From: Xanthomonas sp. DAR 80977
GTDB lineage: Bacteria; Pseudomonadota; Gammaproteobacteria; Xanthomonadales; Xanthomonadaceae
Assembly (NCBI RefSeq): GCF_041240605.1
Contig: NZ_CP162487.1
Span: 627,001-691,000 of the forward strand
Length of the DNA: 64,000 nucleotides
Direction of reading: 5' to 3'
Below the pieces are notes generated by a model. The model did not search any database and had not been told where the DNA came from. It was given only the letters and a program-made list of their open reading frames with translations. Both the position numbers and the translations under genes were made by a program. Shown piece after piece: positions 16,497 through 26,900 of this stretch; position 1 is the stretch's first letter, and each line of letters begins with the position of its first letter.

Positions 16497-16910
16497 ATGG
16501 CCCTTTCCCGCCGCTCGCTACGCCTGTGCCTGGTGCCGCTGCTGACCGGTTTCGCCGCGTCCGGCCTGGCCGCCGCGCAGCAGGATCCGGCCGCACCCAC
16601 GTTGCCTCAACCCGTGCCGATGCCCGCGCCTACCCCGGCGCCGGCGACGCTGCCGCCGTTGCCCACGCCGCCGGCATCGACCTTGCCGGTGCCGGCGGCG
16701 CCTGCCAGCGATGCCGGCGCGGCGGCAGGCGCGCGCAGTTTCGCCGCGCTGGACCTGGACCGCGACGGCCGTATCGGCCGCGCCGAAGCCGCCGCGGACC
16801 CGGTCCTGCGCGAAACCTTCGACACGTTCGACGCCGATGCCGACGGCGCGCTGTCGCGCGAGGAGTACGCGCACTACCAGCCCGGCCCCGGCGACCCTGC
16901 AGCGCAATAA
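16497..16910 (+). CDS. Secreted EF-hand protein with Pro/Ala-rich linker
   Basis: 137 residues. A signal peptide (LVPLLTGFAASGLAAAQ) is followed by about 50 residues dominated by Pro and Ala and then two EF-hand loops: 'DLDRDGRIGRAE' and 'DADADGALSREE'. The layout matches the preceding EF-hand gene, so the two are probably paralogues. The long linker would hold the calcium module away from the membrane or wall. The gene ends 22 bases before a HAD phosphatase gene. Confidence 0.87.
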   Translation: MALSRRSLRLCLVPLLTGFAASGLAAAQQDPAAPTLPQPVPMPAPTPAPATLPPLPTPPASTLPVPAAPASDAGAAAGARSFAALDLDRDGRIGRAEAAADPVLRETFDTFDADADGALSREEYAHYQPGPGDPAAQ

Positions 16911-16932
16911 GCCGCGCTGCTATGCTTGTGCG

Positions 16933-17700
16933 ATGCCTACGCCTACCGCTCAGCGCTCCTCCGCCATCGCCCTGGTCGGCTTCGACGGCGACGACACCTT
17001 GTGGAAGAGCGAGGACTACTACCGCGACGCCGAAGCGGCGTTCGAAGCCATCCTCGGCCAGTACCTGGACCTGCGCGATGCCGGCACGCTGCAGCACTTG
17101 CTGACGGTGGAGCGGCGCAACCTCAAGGTGTTCGGCTACGGCGCCAAGGGCATGACCCTGTCGATGATCGAGGCGGCGATCGAGCTGACCGAGGCGCGCA
17201 TCTCCGCGCGCGACCTGCAACGCATCGTCGAGATCGGCCGCGCCACGCTGCAGCATCCGGTGGAGGTGATCGCCGGCGTGCGCGAGGCGGTGGCCGCGAT
17301 CGCCGCGGAGTTCGAGGTGGTGCTGATCACCAAGGGCGACCTGTTCCACCAGGAAGCCAAGATCGCGCAATCCGGGCTCGGCGAACTGTTTCCGCGCATC
17401 GAGATCGTGTCGGAGAAGGATCCGACCACCTACGCCAGGGTGCTGGCCGAATTCGGCATCGGCGCCGAGCGTTTCGTGATGATCGGCAATTCGCTGCGCT
17501 CGGACGTGGAGCCGGTGATCGCGCTCGGCGGCTGGGGCATCCACACGCCGTATGCCACCACCTGGGCGCACGAGGCCGAGCATGGCCTGTCCGCCGACGA
17601 ACCGCGCCTGCGCGAGGTGGCCACGGCGGCCGAGTGGCCGCAGGCGGTGGCCGACCTGAACCGGCATGCGGCGGCGCAAGGTGTCTTGCCGCCGGCGTGA
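16933..17700 (+). CDS. HAD-superfamily hydrolase (phosphatase-like)
   Basis: 255 residues. Motif I is 'GFDGDDTLWK' (DxDxT, nucleophile Asp), motif II is 'VLITKGD' (Thr), motif III Lys is in 'SEKDP', and motif IV is 'FVMIGNSLRSDVEP' (acidic pair carried by the SDVEP segment). A helical cap lies at about residues 25-100. It is a soluble Mg-dependent hydrolase of small phosphoesters; the substrate cannot be told from sequence. Confidence 0.9.
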   Translation: MPTPTAQRSSAIALVGFDGDDTLWKSEDYYRDAEAAFEAILGQYLDLRDAGTLQHLLTVERRNLKVFGYGAKGMTLSMIEAAIELTEARISARDLQRIVEIGRATLQHPVEVIAGVREAVAAIAAEFEVVLITKGDLFHQEAKIAQSGLGELFPRIEIVSEKDPTTYARVLAEFGIGAERFVMIGNSLRSDVEPVIALGGWGIHTPYATTWAHEAEHGLSADEPRLREVATAAEWPQAVADLNRHAAAQGVLPPA

Positions 17701-18014
17701 GGACGCTCGCGGCGCCTGTCCCCGAGGCCTCGATCGCCGCGCCGCCAGTGCGTGCAGCGAGTACGAAAGCAGGCGCTGATAGCGGCAAGCACGCGCGCGC
17801 GCCTCGCCTTGGCCGCCGCGCCGCGGGAGCGCCCCGAGCGGGATGGCCGCGTACCATCGGTGCCGGCGCTTCTCCATCAGCAGCGCTCCTGTGCGGGGCG
17901 TAAGCCGAGCGTATCCGCCATGCCGGGCGGATGCGGCGCCTTGCGTGCCTTCCTTGACGACCGTGCCGACCGCGCCACCCTGACAGCGATGCCGGCATCC
18001 GGCAGAATCGACGC
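17701..18014. other. Intergenic stretch with no gene seen
   Basis: About 310 GC-rich bases. No frame has both a start and protein-like composition, and no clear hairpin was noted. Confidence 0.45.
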
Positions 18015-18557
18015 ATGCCGTCCCGCCTGCGCTCCGCCTGTCTGATCCTGCCGCTGGCGCTATGCACGGCGAGCGCCGCAATGGCCCAGGAGGCGGCGGC
18101 GCCGATCGCTGCAGCGGCGGATGCGGCCGAGCCCGGCAGCGGCGATGCCTGGGTCGACCGCCAGCTGCTGGACATCGACCGCTACGCCGCGCGCTATCCG
18201 GACAGCTTCCTCGATGAAGTGGCGCGCTACGCGCAGCTGCCGCGCGGCTATGCCGAGGCGCTGCTGCGCGAGCGCCGCTGGCCGCCGCGCGATATCTACT
18301 TCGCCTGCTTCCTGGCCAGGGCCGCGGGGCTGCCGTACCGCGAGGTGGTGCGTGCGCGGGCCAGCGCCGGCCCGGACGCCAGCTGGGCCGACGTGGCGAA
18401 CGCGCTGCAGGTCGAGCCCGGGTCGCTGACCTACCGCGCGCTGCGCCACGCCATCGTCGCCAGCTACGACCACTGGGACCGGCCGATCGAGCTGGACGCG
18501 CTGTTGCGCCGCCAGCTCGGCGATCGCGCCCAGCGCGACCGGGCGGCTGCGCAGTAG
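18015..18557 (+). CDS. Exported protein of unknown function
   Basis: 180 residues with a good Sec signal peptide (MPSRLRSACLILPLALCTASAAMA-QE). The mature part is helical and charged ('DRYAARYPDSFLDEVARYAQLPRGYAEALLRERRWPPRDIYFACFLAR'), with no cofactor motif I can name. The base composition fits its neighbours. It stands alone between two intergenic stretches. Confidence 0.75.
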   Translation: MPSRLRSACLILPLALCTASAAMAQEAAAPIAAAADAAEPGSGDAWVDRQLLDIDRYAARYPDSFLDEVARYAQLPRGYAEALLRERRWPPRDIYFACFLARAAGLPYREVVRARASAGPDASWADVANALQVEPGSLTYRALRHAIVASYDHWDRPIELDALLRRQLGDRAQRDRAAAQ

Positions 18558-18652
18558 GGGCGGTCGGCGGCGTACAGCGGGCCGGTCGGCAGGCCGCGGG
18601 TGCTGGAACCCGGCTTGATGCGCGAGGCGTCCAGCCGTCCCCGTGGTGCTTG

Positions 18653-18771
18653 TGTGGGAGCGACTTCAGTCGCGACGCGCGCAGCAGCGATGCCTGCCGG
18701 TCCCCGATATTGGCGTAGCCTCGGTGCGTCTACGACGAGATCGGCGCGTCGCGACTGAAGCCGCTCCCACA
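18653..18771. repeat. REP-like inverted repeat, copy B
   Basis: TGTGGGAGCGACTTCAGTCG and the following bases (18653-18677) pair, with one mismatch, with 18744-18771. The arms are about 65 bases apart, a longer loop than in the copies at 3304 and 63524. It occupies the centre of the 460-base gap between 18557 and 19021, which otherwise shows no gene. Confidence 0.85.
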
Positions 18772-19020
18772 GCGGCTTGCGGCCAGCCGGCCGCCGGGAG
18801 GCTAGCGCCTTAGTCCCGATACCACTTCCAGCGCGATTTTCGGTTCGGTCTGTCTATCTCCCGCCATGGCTTCCGCGGCTGCCGCGCTCCCATCGCGCCC
18901 ATCCCGGACGCTCGCCATGGCTGCCATCTGCCGCACGACTGGCCGCGCCGCCGCCGCGGCGCGAGAATAGGCGTTCTGCCGGACCCGATGCCCGGCGCCA
19001 CCGCCGCTCCGGACCGCCCG

Positions 19021-20382
19021 ATGACCACTGCTTTCGTTTCGCCCGATGCCATCCGCAGCCTGTTCGCGCAGGCCATGTCCGACATGTACCGCACCGAGGT
19101 GCCGTTGTACGGCACGCTGATGGAGCTGGTGGCGCAGGTCAACGCGGCGACCCTGGCCGCCGATCCGGCGCTGGACGCGCAATTGCAGCGCAACGACGAG
19201 CGCGCGCGGCTGGACCAGGAGCGGCATGGCGCGATCCGTGTCGGCAGCGCCGAGGAACTGGCCACGCTGCGTCGGCTGTTCGCGGTGATGGGCATGCATC
19301 CGGTCGGTTACTACGACCTGTCGGTGGCCGGCGTGCCGGTGCATTCCACCGCGTTCCGCCCGCTCGATGCGGCGGCGCTGGCGCGCAATCCGTTCCGCGT
19401 GTTCACCTCGCTGCTGCGGCTGGAACTGATCGAGGATCCGGCGCTGCGCGCGCAGGCCGCACAGATCCTCGCGCAGCGGCGCATCTTCACCGACGGCGCG
19501 CTGCAGCTGATCGAACGCTGCGAGCGCGACGGCGGCCTGGTCGAGGCCGACGCGCAGCGCTTCGTCGCCGAGGCGCTGGAGACCTTCCGCTGGCACAGCG
19601 ACGCGACCGTGACGTTGCCGACCTACCGCGCGCTGAGCGATGCGCACAAGCTGATCGCCGACGTGGTCAGCTTCCACGGCCCGCACATCAACCACCTGAC
19701 CCCGCGCACGCTGGACATCGATGCGGCGCAGGCGGAGATGTTGCGCCGGGGCATCGACGCCAAGGCGGTGATCGAAGGTCCGCCGCGCCGGCGCTGCCCG
19801 ATCCTGCTGCGCCAGACCAGTTTCAAGGCGCTGGAGGAAACGGTGCGCTTCCCGGCCGGCGATGGCGCCGCCGAGGCCGGCACCCACACCGCGCGCTTCG
19901 GCGAGATCGAGCAGCGCGGGCTGGCCCTGACCGCGAAGGGCCGCGCGCTGTACGACGCCCTGCTCGAGCGCGCGCGCGCCGCCGAGGGCAGCGCCGGCGG
20001 CGACTACGCGGCGCGCCTGCAGGCCGCCTTCGCCGATTTCCCCGACGACCACGCCACGCTGCGCCGCGAAGGCCTGGGCTATTTCCGTTACGCGTTGACC
20101 GATGCCGGCCGCGCGGCGGGCGCCGCGGCGCTGGCCGGCAAGCCTGCCGAGGCCTTGATCGCCGACGGCCTGGCCAGCGCCGACCCGATCGTCTACGAGG
20201 ATTTCCTGCCGGTCAGCGCCGCCGGCATCTTCCAGTCCAACCTCGGCGGCGGCGAACAGCGCGCCTATGCCGCGCACGCCAACCGCGCTGCGTTCGAACA
20301 GGCGCTGGGCGCGCCGGTGCACGACGAGTTCGCGATCTACGCGGACATCGAGCGCGCCTCGCTGGAAGCCCTGAAGGCCTGA
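19021..20382 (+). CDS. hglS: DUF1338 / 2-oxoadipate dioxygenase-decarboxylase family (HglS, YdcJ-like)
   Basis: 453 residues, close to the family's usual size. 'GMHPVGYYDLSVAGVPVHSTAFRPL' carries a metal-ligand His and the conserved Arg region; 'SFHGPHINHLTPRTLDID' and 'YEDFLPVSAAGIF' are further family signatures, the second with a metal-ligand Glu. Characterised relatives use Fe(II) to convert 2-oxoadipate to D-2-hydroxyglutarate in lysine catabolism. The start at 19021 (MTTAFVSPDAIR) was preferred to an upstream ATG at 18988 because the family begins near this point. No other lysine-catabolism gene is adjacent, so the substrate is a family inference. Confidence 0.85.
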   Translation: MTTAFVSPDAIRSLFAQAMSDMYRTEVPLYGTLMELVAQVNAATLAADPALDAQLQRNDERARLDQERHGAIRVGSAEELATLRRLFAVMGMHPVGYYDLSVAGVPVHSTAFRPLDAAALARNPFRVFTSLLRLELIEDPALRAQAAQILAQRRIFTDGALQLIERCERDGGLVEADAQRFVAEALETFRWHSDATVTLPTYRALSDAHKLIADVVSFHGPHINHLTPRTLDIDAAQAEMLRRGIDAKAVIEGPPRRRCPILLRQTSFKALEETVRFPAGDGAAEAGTHTARFGEIEQRGLALTAKGRALYDALLERARAAEGSAGGDYAARLQAAFADFPDDHATLRREGLGYFRYALTDAGRAAGAAALAGKPAEALIADGLASADPIVYEDFLPVSAAGIFQSNLGGGEQRAYAAHANRAAFEQALGAPVHDEFAIYADIERASLEALKA

Positions 20383-20391
20383 CCCACAAAG

Positions 20392-20414
20392 CCCCTCTCC
20401 CACCGGGAGAGGGG
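20392..20414. repeat. CCCCTCTCCC hairpin repeat, copy 1
   Basis: CCCCTCTCCC-ACC-GGGAGAGGGG followed by TCGGGGTGAGGGT. This widespread proteobacterial intergenic element occurs again at 20559-20581. It sits between the convergent hglS and mdtC genes and may act as a two-way transcription barrier. Confidence 0.85.
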
Positions 20415-20558
20415 TCGGGGTGAGGGTCCGGCGCGAAGCGTCTCGTGGAGTTTGGGTGCGCGAGGCTGCGCCCGTACCCTCATCCGCCCCTTCGGGGCAC
20501 CTTCCCCCGAAAAGGGGGCCATGGTCCCGGTGGGAGAAGGAACAGCCGCGGTGCATAG

Positions 20559-20581
20559 CCCCTCTCCCACCGGGAGAGGGG
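20559..20581. repeat. CCCCTCTCCC hairpin repeat, copy 2
   Basis: Same stem as at 20392, followed by TTGGGGTGAGGGTCCGG. Partial, degenerate and inverted pieces of the same element (CTTCCCCCGAAAAGGGGG, GGTGGGAGAAGG) lie between the two copies. Confidence 0.85.
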
Positions 20582-20633
20582 TTGGGGTGAGGGTCCGGCA
20601 CCAAGCGCTGCGCTTTGAGTAAATGCAGACCGA

Positions 20634-23600
20634 CTAGTGCGATGCGGCCGGCTGTTGCGGCGCGCGACGCGCCTGGCGCCGCTCGCGTGCCCGTGCCCGC
20701 CGCGCGCGCCAGCGCTCGCGCAGGCAGGAGAAGATCACGTACAGCGCCGGGGTGCTGAGCAGGGTCAGGCTCTGCGAGATCAGCAGGCCGCCGATCATCG
20801 CGATGCCCAGCGGGCGGCGCAGCTCCGAACCTTCGCCCAGGCCCACCGCCAGCGGCACCGCGGCCAGGATCGCCACCATCGTGGTCATCATGATCGGGCG
20901 GAAGCGCACCACGCAGGCCTCGCGCACCGCGTCCAGCGGCGACTTGCCGTGCTGGCGTTCGGCGACCAGGGCGAAGTCGATCATCATGATCGCGTTCTTC
21001 TTGACGATGCCGATCAGCAGCACCAGCGCGATCATCGAGATCACCGACAGCTCGGTGTTGGTGACCCACAGCGCCAGCAGCGCGCCCATGCCGGCGGCCG
21101 GCAGCGTGGACAGGATCGTCACCGGGTGCACCAGGCTTTCGTACAGCATGCCCAGCACGATGTAGACCACCACGATCGCCGCCAGCACCAGGATCAGCAT
21201 CGAATTCGGCTGCAGTGCCACGCCGAAGCCGCCGCCGTCGGCGATGCGGATGTCGCCGGGCATGCGCAGGCCGGCGACGGTGGCGGCGATGATCGCATCG
21301 CCTTCGCCGGTGCTCACCCCGGGTGCCAGGTTGTAGCTCAGGTCCATCGTCGTGTACTGGTTCTGATGGGTGATCTGCGGCGGCGCCAGCCCCGGCACCT
21401 GGTGTGCCACGGCGGTGAGCGGCACCATCGCGCCGCTGCGCGTGGGCACGTAGATCCGGTCCAGCGCCGCCGGCGTGGCGGTCTGCTCGGGCAATGCGTT
21501 GACCACCACGCTGTACTGGTTGAGGTCCGAATAGATCGTGGAGATCTGGCGCTGGCCGAACGCGCCGTACAGCGCGCCGTCGATCGAGCCGATCGACACG
21601 CCCAGGCGCGCGGCCTGGGCGCGGTTGATGACGATGTTCTGGCGCAGGCCGGCGGTGTCCACGTCGGTGCCGACGTCGCGCAGCTTCGGGTTCTGCTTCA
21701 GCGCCGCCTGCAGCTTGGGCAGCCATTCCTGCAGCTGCGCGTTGTCGTTGCCCTGCAGCGAGACGCGGTACTGCGCGCCCTGGCTGGTGCCGCCGCCGCC
21801 GTCGCTGGGAAGGTCCTGGATCGCGCGCAGGCGCAGTTGCAGGTCCGGGTAGCGGTCGGCCTTGGCGCTGAGCCGCGACAGCACCTGCGCGGTGGTCTCG
21901 GTGCGGCCCTCGTCGCGGCGCTTGAGCTCGATGTTGAAGCTGGCGCTGGAGCCCTGGCGACTGCTGCCCAGGCGCGCGCCGACGATCTTCACCGCCGGGT
22001 CGGACATCAGCATGTCGGTGATGCGGCGCTGGCGGTTGACCATGTCGGCGAAGGACACGGTGGCGCTGGAACTGGCGCGGCCCCAGATCAGGCCGGTGTC
22101 CTGCGCCGGGAACGAACCCTTCTTCACCGCGCCGGCCAGGAACACGGTGGCGGCGATCAGCAGCAGCGGAGTCAGCGCCAGCAGCAGCGCGTGCCGCAGC
22201 GAGAAATCCAGCGCCACCGTGTACACGCGCAGCATGCCGGCGTGCACGCGCTCCAGCCATGCGCCGAAACGGCCGGGCCGCTCCGGTTCGGCATGCGCGG
22301 ACAGGAAGCGGCTGCACAGCGCCGGGGTCAGGGTCAGCGAGACCACCGCCGAGACGCAGATCGCCGCGACCAGGGTCACGGTGAACTCGCGGAAGAACGC
22401 ACCGATCATGCCGCTGGCGAACAGGATCGGGATGAACACCGCCACCAGCGACGCGGTGATCGAGACGATGGTGAAGCCGATCTCGCGCGCGCCGGCCAGT
22501 GCAGCGTCCAGGCGCGACATGCCTTCGTCGAGGTGGCGCATGATGTTCTCGATCACCACGATCGCATCGTCGACGACGAAGCCGATCGCGATCACCAGCG
22601 CCAGCAGGCTCAGGTTGTTCAGGGTGAAGCCCATCACGTACATCGCCAGCGCCGCGCCGGCCAGCGACAGCGGCACGGTGGCCGCGGCGATCAGCGTCGG
22701 CGCCAGCCGGCGCAGGAACAGCGCCATGGTCAGCACCACCATCGCCAGGCTGATCAACAGCGTGGCCTGCACCTCGTTCAACGAGGCGCGGATGGTCGGG
22801 GTGCGGTCGAAGTAGGCGGACATCCTGGTGCCAGGCTGCAGGTAGCCGCGCAGCATCGGGATCTGCGCCTTGACCCGGTCCACCGTCTCCACGATGTTGG
22901 CGCCGGCGCGGGTGAACACATACATCACCACCGCCGGCTTGCCGCCGAACCAGGCCGCCTGGTAGGCGTCCTGCTGGCCGTCGTAGACGTTGGCCACGTC
23001 GCGCAGGCGCACGGTGCGGCCGTCCTGCTGCGAGATCACCAACTGGGCGAAGTCGGCGGCCTTGGCCACCGAATCGTTGGCCACGATCGCGGTGGTGGAG
23101 CTGCCGTCGCTGAGGAAGCCGGTGGGCGAGGTCACGTTGGCCGCGCGCACCGAATTGCGCAGGTCGTCCGGGGTCAGGCCCATCGCGTTGAGCGCGCGCA
23201 GGTTCACGTCCACCCGCACCGCCGGGGTGGAGGCGCCGCCGATGTCGACCGAGGCCACGCCGGTGATCTGGCGCAGGCGCTGCGCCAGCAGCGAGTCGGC
23301 GACGTTGTACAGCTCGTCGGCCGATTGCGTGTCCGAGGTCAGCGCGATGGCGATGACCGGGTCGTCGTTGGGATTGGCCTTCTGATAGCGCGGCGTGGAC
23401 AGGCCCGAGGGCAGGTCCGCCTGCGCGGCATTGATCGCGGTCTGCACGTCCTGCGCGGCCGAATCGATGTTGCGGTCGCTCTGGAACATCATGAACACCT
23501 GGCTGTTCCCCTCCGAACTGGAGGAGCGCATGGTGTCGATGCCGGGGATCTGGCCCAGGTGCCGTTCCAGCGGCGCGGTGACCGTGGACGCCATCGTCGA

Positions 23601-23768
23601 GGCGTCGGCGCCGGCCTGGCTGGCCTGCACGAAGATCACCGGGATGGAGATGTTCGGCAGCGCCGCCACGCCCAGGCGCAGGTAGCACATCATGCCGATC
23701 ACGAACAGGCCGATGGCCAGCAGCGTGGTGCCGATCGGGCGGCGGATGAAGGGGCCGGAGATGTTCAT
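20634..23768 (-). CDS. mdtC: RND multidrug efflux permease, MdtC-like
   Basis: 1044 residues, the usual length. It has the RND pattern of two repeats, each a single TM helix, a large periplasmic loop and a block of TM helices. Proton-relay acidic residues sit in 'GFVVDDAIVVIENI' (TM4), and 'GIVKKNAIMMIDFAL' marks TM10. 'FIRRPIGTTLLAIGLFVIG' at the N-terminus and 'MLYESLVHPVTILSTLP' are typical of the MdtB/MdtC branch. The start at 23768 is chosen because it aligns with the family (MNISGPFIRRP). It is the last gene of a minus-strand operon mdtA-mdtB-mdtC and probably forms a heteromeric trimer with the product at 23917. An outer-membrane channel gene is not in the operon. Confidence 0.93.
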   Translation of the reverse strand: MNISGPFIRRPIGTTLLAIGLFVIGMMCYLRLGVAALPNISIPVIFVQASQAGADASTMASTVTAPLERHLGQIPGIDTMRSSSSEGNSQVFMMFQSDRNIDSAAQDVQTAINAAQADLPSGLSTPRYQKANPNDDPVIAIALTSDTQSADELYNVADSLLAQRLRQITGVASVDIGGASTPAVRVDVNLRALNAMGLTPDDLRNSVRAANVTSPTGFLSDGSSTTAIVANDSVAKAADFAQLVISQQDGRTVRLRDVANVYDGQQDAYQAAWFGGKPAVVMYVFTRAGANIVETVDRVKAQIPMLRGYLQPGTRMSAYFDRTPTIRASLNEVQATLLISLAMVVLTMALFLRRLAPTLIAAATVPLSLAGAALAMYVMGFTLNNLSLLALVIAIGFVVDDAIVVIENIMRHLDEGMSRLDAALAGAREIGFTIVSITASLVAVFIPILFASGMIGAFFREFTVTLVAAICVSAVVSLTLTPALCSRFLSAHAEPERPGRFGAWLERVHAGMLRVYTVALDFSLRHALLLALTPLLLIAATVFLAGAVKKGSFPAQDTGLIWGRASSSATVSFADMVNRQRRITDMLMSDPAVKIVGARLGSSRQGSSASFNIELKRRDEGRTETTAQVLSRLSAKADRYPDLQLRLRAIQDLPSDGGGGTSQGAQYRVSLQGNDNAQLQEWLPKLQAALKQNPKLRDVGTDVDTAGLRQNIVINRAQAARLGVSIGSIDGALYGAFGQRQISTIYSDLNQYSVVVNALPEQTATPAALDRIYVPTRSGAMVPLTAVAHQVPGLAPPQITHQNQYTTMDLSYNLAPGVSTGEGDAIIAATVAGLRMPGDIRIADGGGFGVALQPNSMLILVLAAIVVVYIVLGMLYESLVHPVTILSTLPAAGMGALLALWVTNTELSVISMIALVLLIGIVKKNAIMMIDFALVAERQHGKSPLDAVREACVVRFRPIMMTTMVAILAAVPLAVGLGEGSELRRPLGIAMIGGLLISQSLTLLSTPALYVIFSCLRERWRARRARARERRQARRAPQQPAASH

Positions 23769-23772
23769 GGGG

Positions 23773-23920
23773 CCGGGAGTGGGGATTGGGGATTCGGGAT
23801 TCGCGAAGCGGCGCACTTGCACGCTCCTTGCTCGCGCAAGTCGTCAGGCGTTCGGGGCGACCGCAGGCTGCAGACGCCCGGCGATTCCCCATTCCCCAAT
23901 CCCGATTCCCGGCCCCTCAC
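23773..23920. repeat. Inverted GGGATTGGGGATTC repeats between mdtB and mdtC
   Basis: GGGAGTGGGGATTGGGGATT and following bases, near 23773-23803, are matched in inverse orientation by GATTCCCCATTCCCCAATCC and following bases, near 23882-23918. The same kind of element recurs at 30146-30315. It occupies the 148-base gap in the operon and would fold into a long hairpin in the mRNA. Confidence 0.8.
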
Positions 23921-26900
23921 GCCGGACGCTCCGCCGCCGCCGCGTGCCGCGCCGCGCGGCGCTCGCGGTAGGCGCGCAAGCGCTCGGAGAAGCGCTCCAT
24001 GTACAGGTAGATCACCGGCGTGGTGTACAGCGTGACCAGCTGCGACAGCAGCAGGCCGCCGACGATGGCGATGCCCAGCGGGCGCCGCAGTTCCGAGCCG
24101 ATGCCGTCGCCCAGCGCCAGCGGCAGCGCGCCGAGCATCGCCGCGGCGGTGGTCATCATGATCGGGCGGAAGCGCAGCAGGCAGGCGCGGCGGATCGCGT
24201 CGTGCGCGTTGGCGCCTTCGCGGCGCGCGTCGATCGCGAAGTCGATCATCATGATCGCGTTCTTCTTGACGATGCCGATCAGCAGCACGATGCCGACGAT
24301 GCCGTCCACCGACAGGCTCAGCCCGCACAGCATCAGCGCCAGCAGCGCGCCGACGCCGGCCGGCGGCAGCGTGGAGATGATCGTCAGCGGATGGATGTAG
24401 CTCTCGTAGAGCACGCCCAGCACGATGTAGATCAGCACCACCGAGGCCAGCAGCAGCCACACGATGTCGGTCTGGCTGCCGGTGAATTCGGCGGCCTTGC
24501 CGATGAATTCGGCATGCAGCTGCGGCGGCAGCTGCAACTGCTCGCTGGTCCGCTCGATCGCCGCCACCGCCTGCGACAGCGAATAGCCCGGCGCCAGGTT
24601 GAACGACACCGTCACCGCCGGCAGCTGCTGCTGGTGGCTGACCACCAGCGGGGTGGTGGTGACCCTGGCCTCGGCCAGCGCGGCCAGCGGCACGGTGCCG
24701 CCGCCGCCGACGGCGATGCCGGTGTTCTGGTTGCCGATGCCGGTGGCGGTGGACGAGTTGCTGGAGGTGGTCTGGCCGAAGCTGGTGGCGTTGCTGGCGG
24801 TCAGCGCGCCGCTGCCGTTGCTGGCCACCGCCAGCTGGTTCAGCAGCGCGGTGCTGTTGCGGAACTCCGGCGCCACTTCCAGCACCACGCGGTACTGGTT
24901 GAGCTGGGTGAAGATGGTGGAGATCTGGCGCTGGCCGAACGCGTCGTACAGGGTGTCGTCGATGGTCTGCATCGGCACGCCGAGCGCGCTGGCCTTGTCG
25001 CGGTCCACGGTCAGTTCCAGCGCGCGGCCCTGGTTGGCCAGGTTGTTGTCCACGTCGGCCAGTTCCGGGAGCTTGCGCAGCGCCTCGGTCAGGCGCGCGC
25101 CCTGCACCGCCAGCTCGGCGCTGTCCACGTCCGACAGCGAGTACTGGTATTCGGTGGCGGCCACGCGCGTGTCCAGGGTCACGTCCTGCACCGGCTTCAG
25201 GTACAGCGCCACGCCCGGCAGCCCGGCCACCGCCTTCTGCAGTCGCGGCAGCACCTCGTCCAGGCTGTCGCGGTCGGCGCGGGTCTTCAGCACGATGCTC
25301 AGCTGGCCCTGGTTGAGGGTCGGATTCATCGAGCCGGCGCCGATGAACGCGGCGACCCCGGTCACCGCCGGATCCCGGCGCAGCGCCTCGGCCACCGCCT
25401 GGGTGCGCTGCTGCATCTGCGGGAACGCCACGTTCTGGTCGGCCTGGACCACGCCGGTGATCAGCCCGGTGTCCTGCTCGGGCAGCAGGCCCTTGGGGAT
25501 CACCACGTACAGCACCACGGTCAGCACCATCGTCGCCAGCGCGATCGCCAGGGTCAGCGGCTGGTGCCCGAGCACCCAGTCCAGGGTGCGCTCGTACAGC
25601 GCCACGGTGCGCGTCCACACGGTGGTCTTGCCGGCCGCGGCCGCGCGCTCGTGCGCGTCCTCGCCCTCGGGCAGCGCGTCGGGCTTGAGCAGGTAGGCGC
25701 ACATCATCGGCGTCAGCGTCAGCGACACCAGCATCGAGATCACCACCGCGATCGACAGCACCCAGGCGAACTCGTGGAACAGCCGCCCGGTGACGCCCGG
25801 CATCAGCAGCAGCGGCAGGAACACCGCCACCAGCGACACGGTCAGCGACAGCACGGTGAAGCCGATCTGCTTGGCGCCGATCTCCGCCGCCTCGCGCCCG
25901 CTCTTGCCCTGCTCGATGTAGCGCACGATGTTCTCGATCATCACGATCGCATCGTCGACCACGAAGCCGGTGGCCACCACCAGCGCCATCAGCGACAGGT
26001 TGTCCAGCGACATGCCGGCGAAGGCCATCACCGCGAAGGTGCCGGCCAGCGACAGCGGCACCGCCACCGACGGGATGATCGTGGCCCACAGCCGGCGCAG
26101 GAACACGAAGATCACCGCCACCACCAGGCCGATGGTCAGGATCAGGGTGAACTTGACCTCGTGCACCGAGGCGCGGATGGTCTCGGTGCGGTCGGAGAAC
26201 ACGTCCAGGTGCACGCCGCTGGGCAGCACCGCCTGCAGCTGCGGCAGGATCGCGCGGATCTGCTCCACCGTCTGCACGATGTTGGCGCCGGGCTGGCGGC
26301 GCACCTCCAGCAGCACCGCCGGCTTGCCGTCGGCCCAGGCCGCGAGCTGGTCGTTCTCCACCCCGTCCACCACCTGCGCCACGTCCGACAGCCGCACCGG
26401 CGCGCCGTTCTTGTAGCTGATGACGGTGTCGCGGTAGTCGGCGGCGCTGGCCAGCTGGTCGTTGGTGCCGATGCTGTAGGACTGGGTCTTGCCGTTGAGC
26501 GAGCCCTTCGGCGCGTTGACGTTGGTCTCGGTCAGCGCGCTGCGCAGCGCCTCCATGGTCAGGTCCATGTTCGACAGCTGCGCCGGGTTGACCTGGATGC
26601 GCACGGCCGGGCGCACGTTGCCGGCGATCGACACCAGGCCCACGCCGGGCACCTGCGACAGGCGCTGCGCCAGGATCGAGTCGGCGTAGTTGTTGACGTC
26701 GCGCAGCGGCAGCGTGTCGGAGCTGAGCTTGAGGGTCAGGATCGCCGCGTCGGCCGGGTTCACCCGGTTGTAGACCGGCTGGTAGGGCAGCGACGAGGGC
26801 AGGGTGGACTGGCGGATCGCCGCCTGCACGTCCTGCGCGGCGATGTCGATGTCGCGGTCCATCGCGAACTGCAGGATGATCGTGGACAGGCCCGCCGACG

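Noticed and set aside
18802..23892. Very long open frame on the minus strand across hglS and mdtC
   Set aside because: It is a by-product of high GC codon usage in the overlapping real genes; the translation is Arg/Ala/Gly-rich with no fold, and the true mdtC frame has clear RND motifs.
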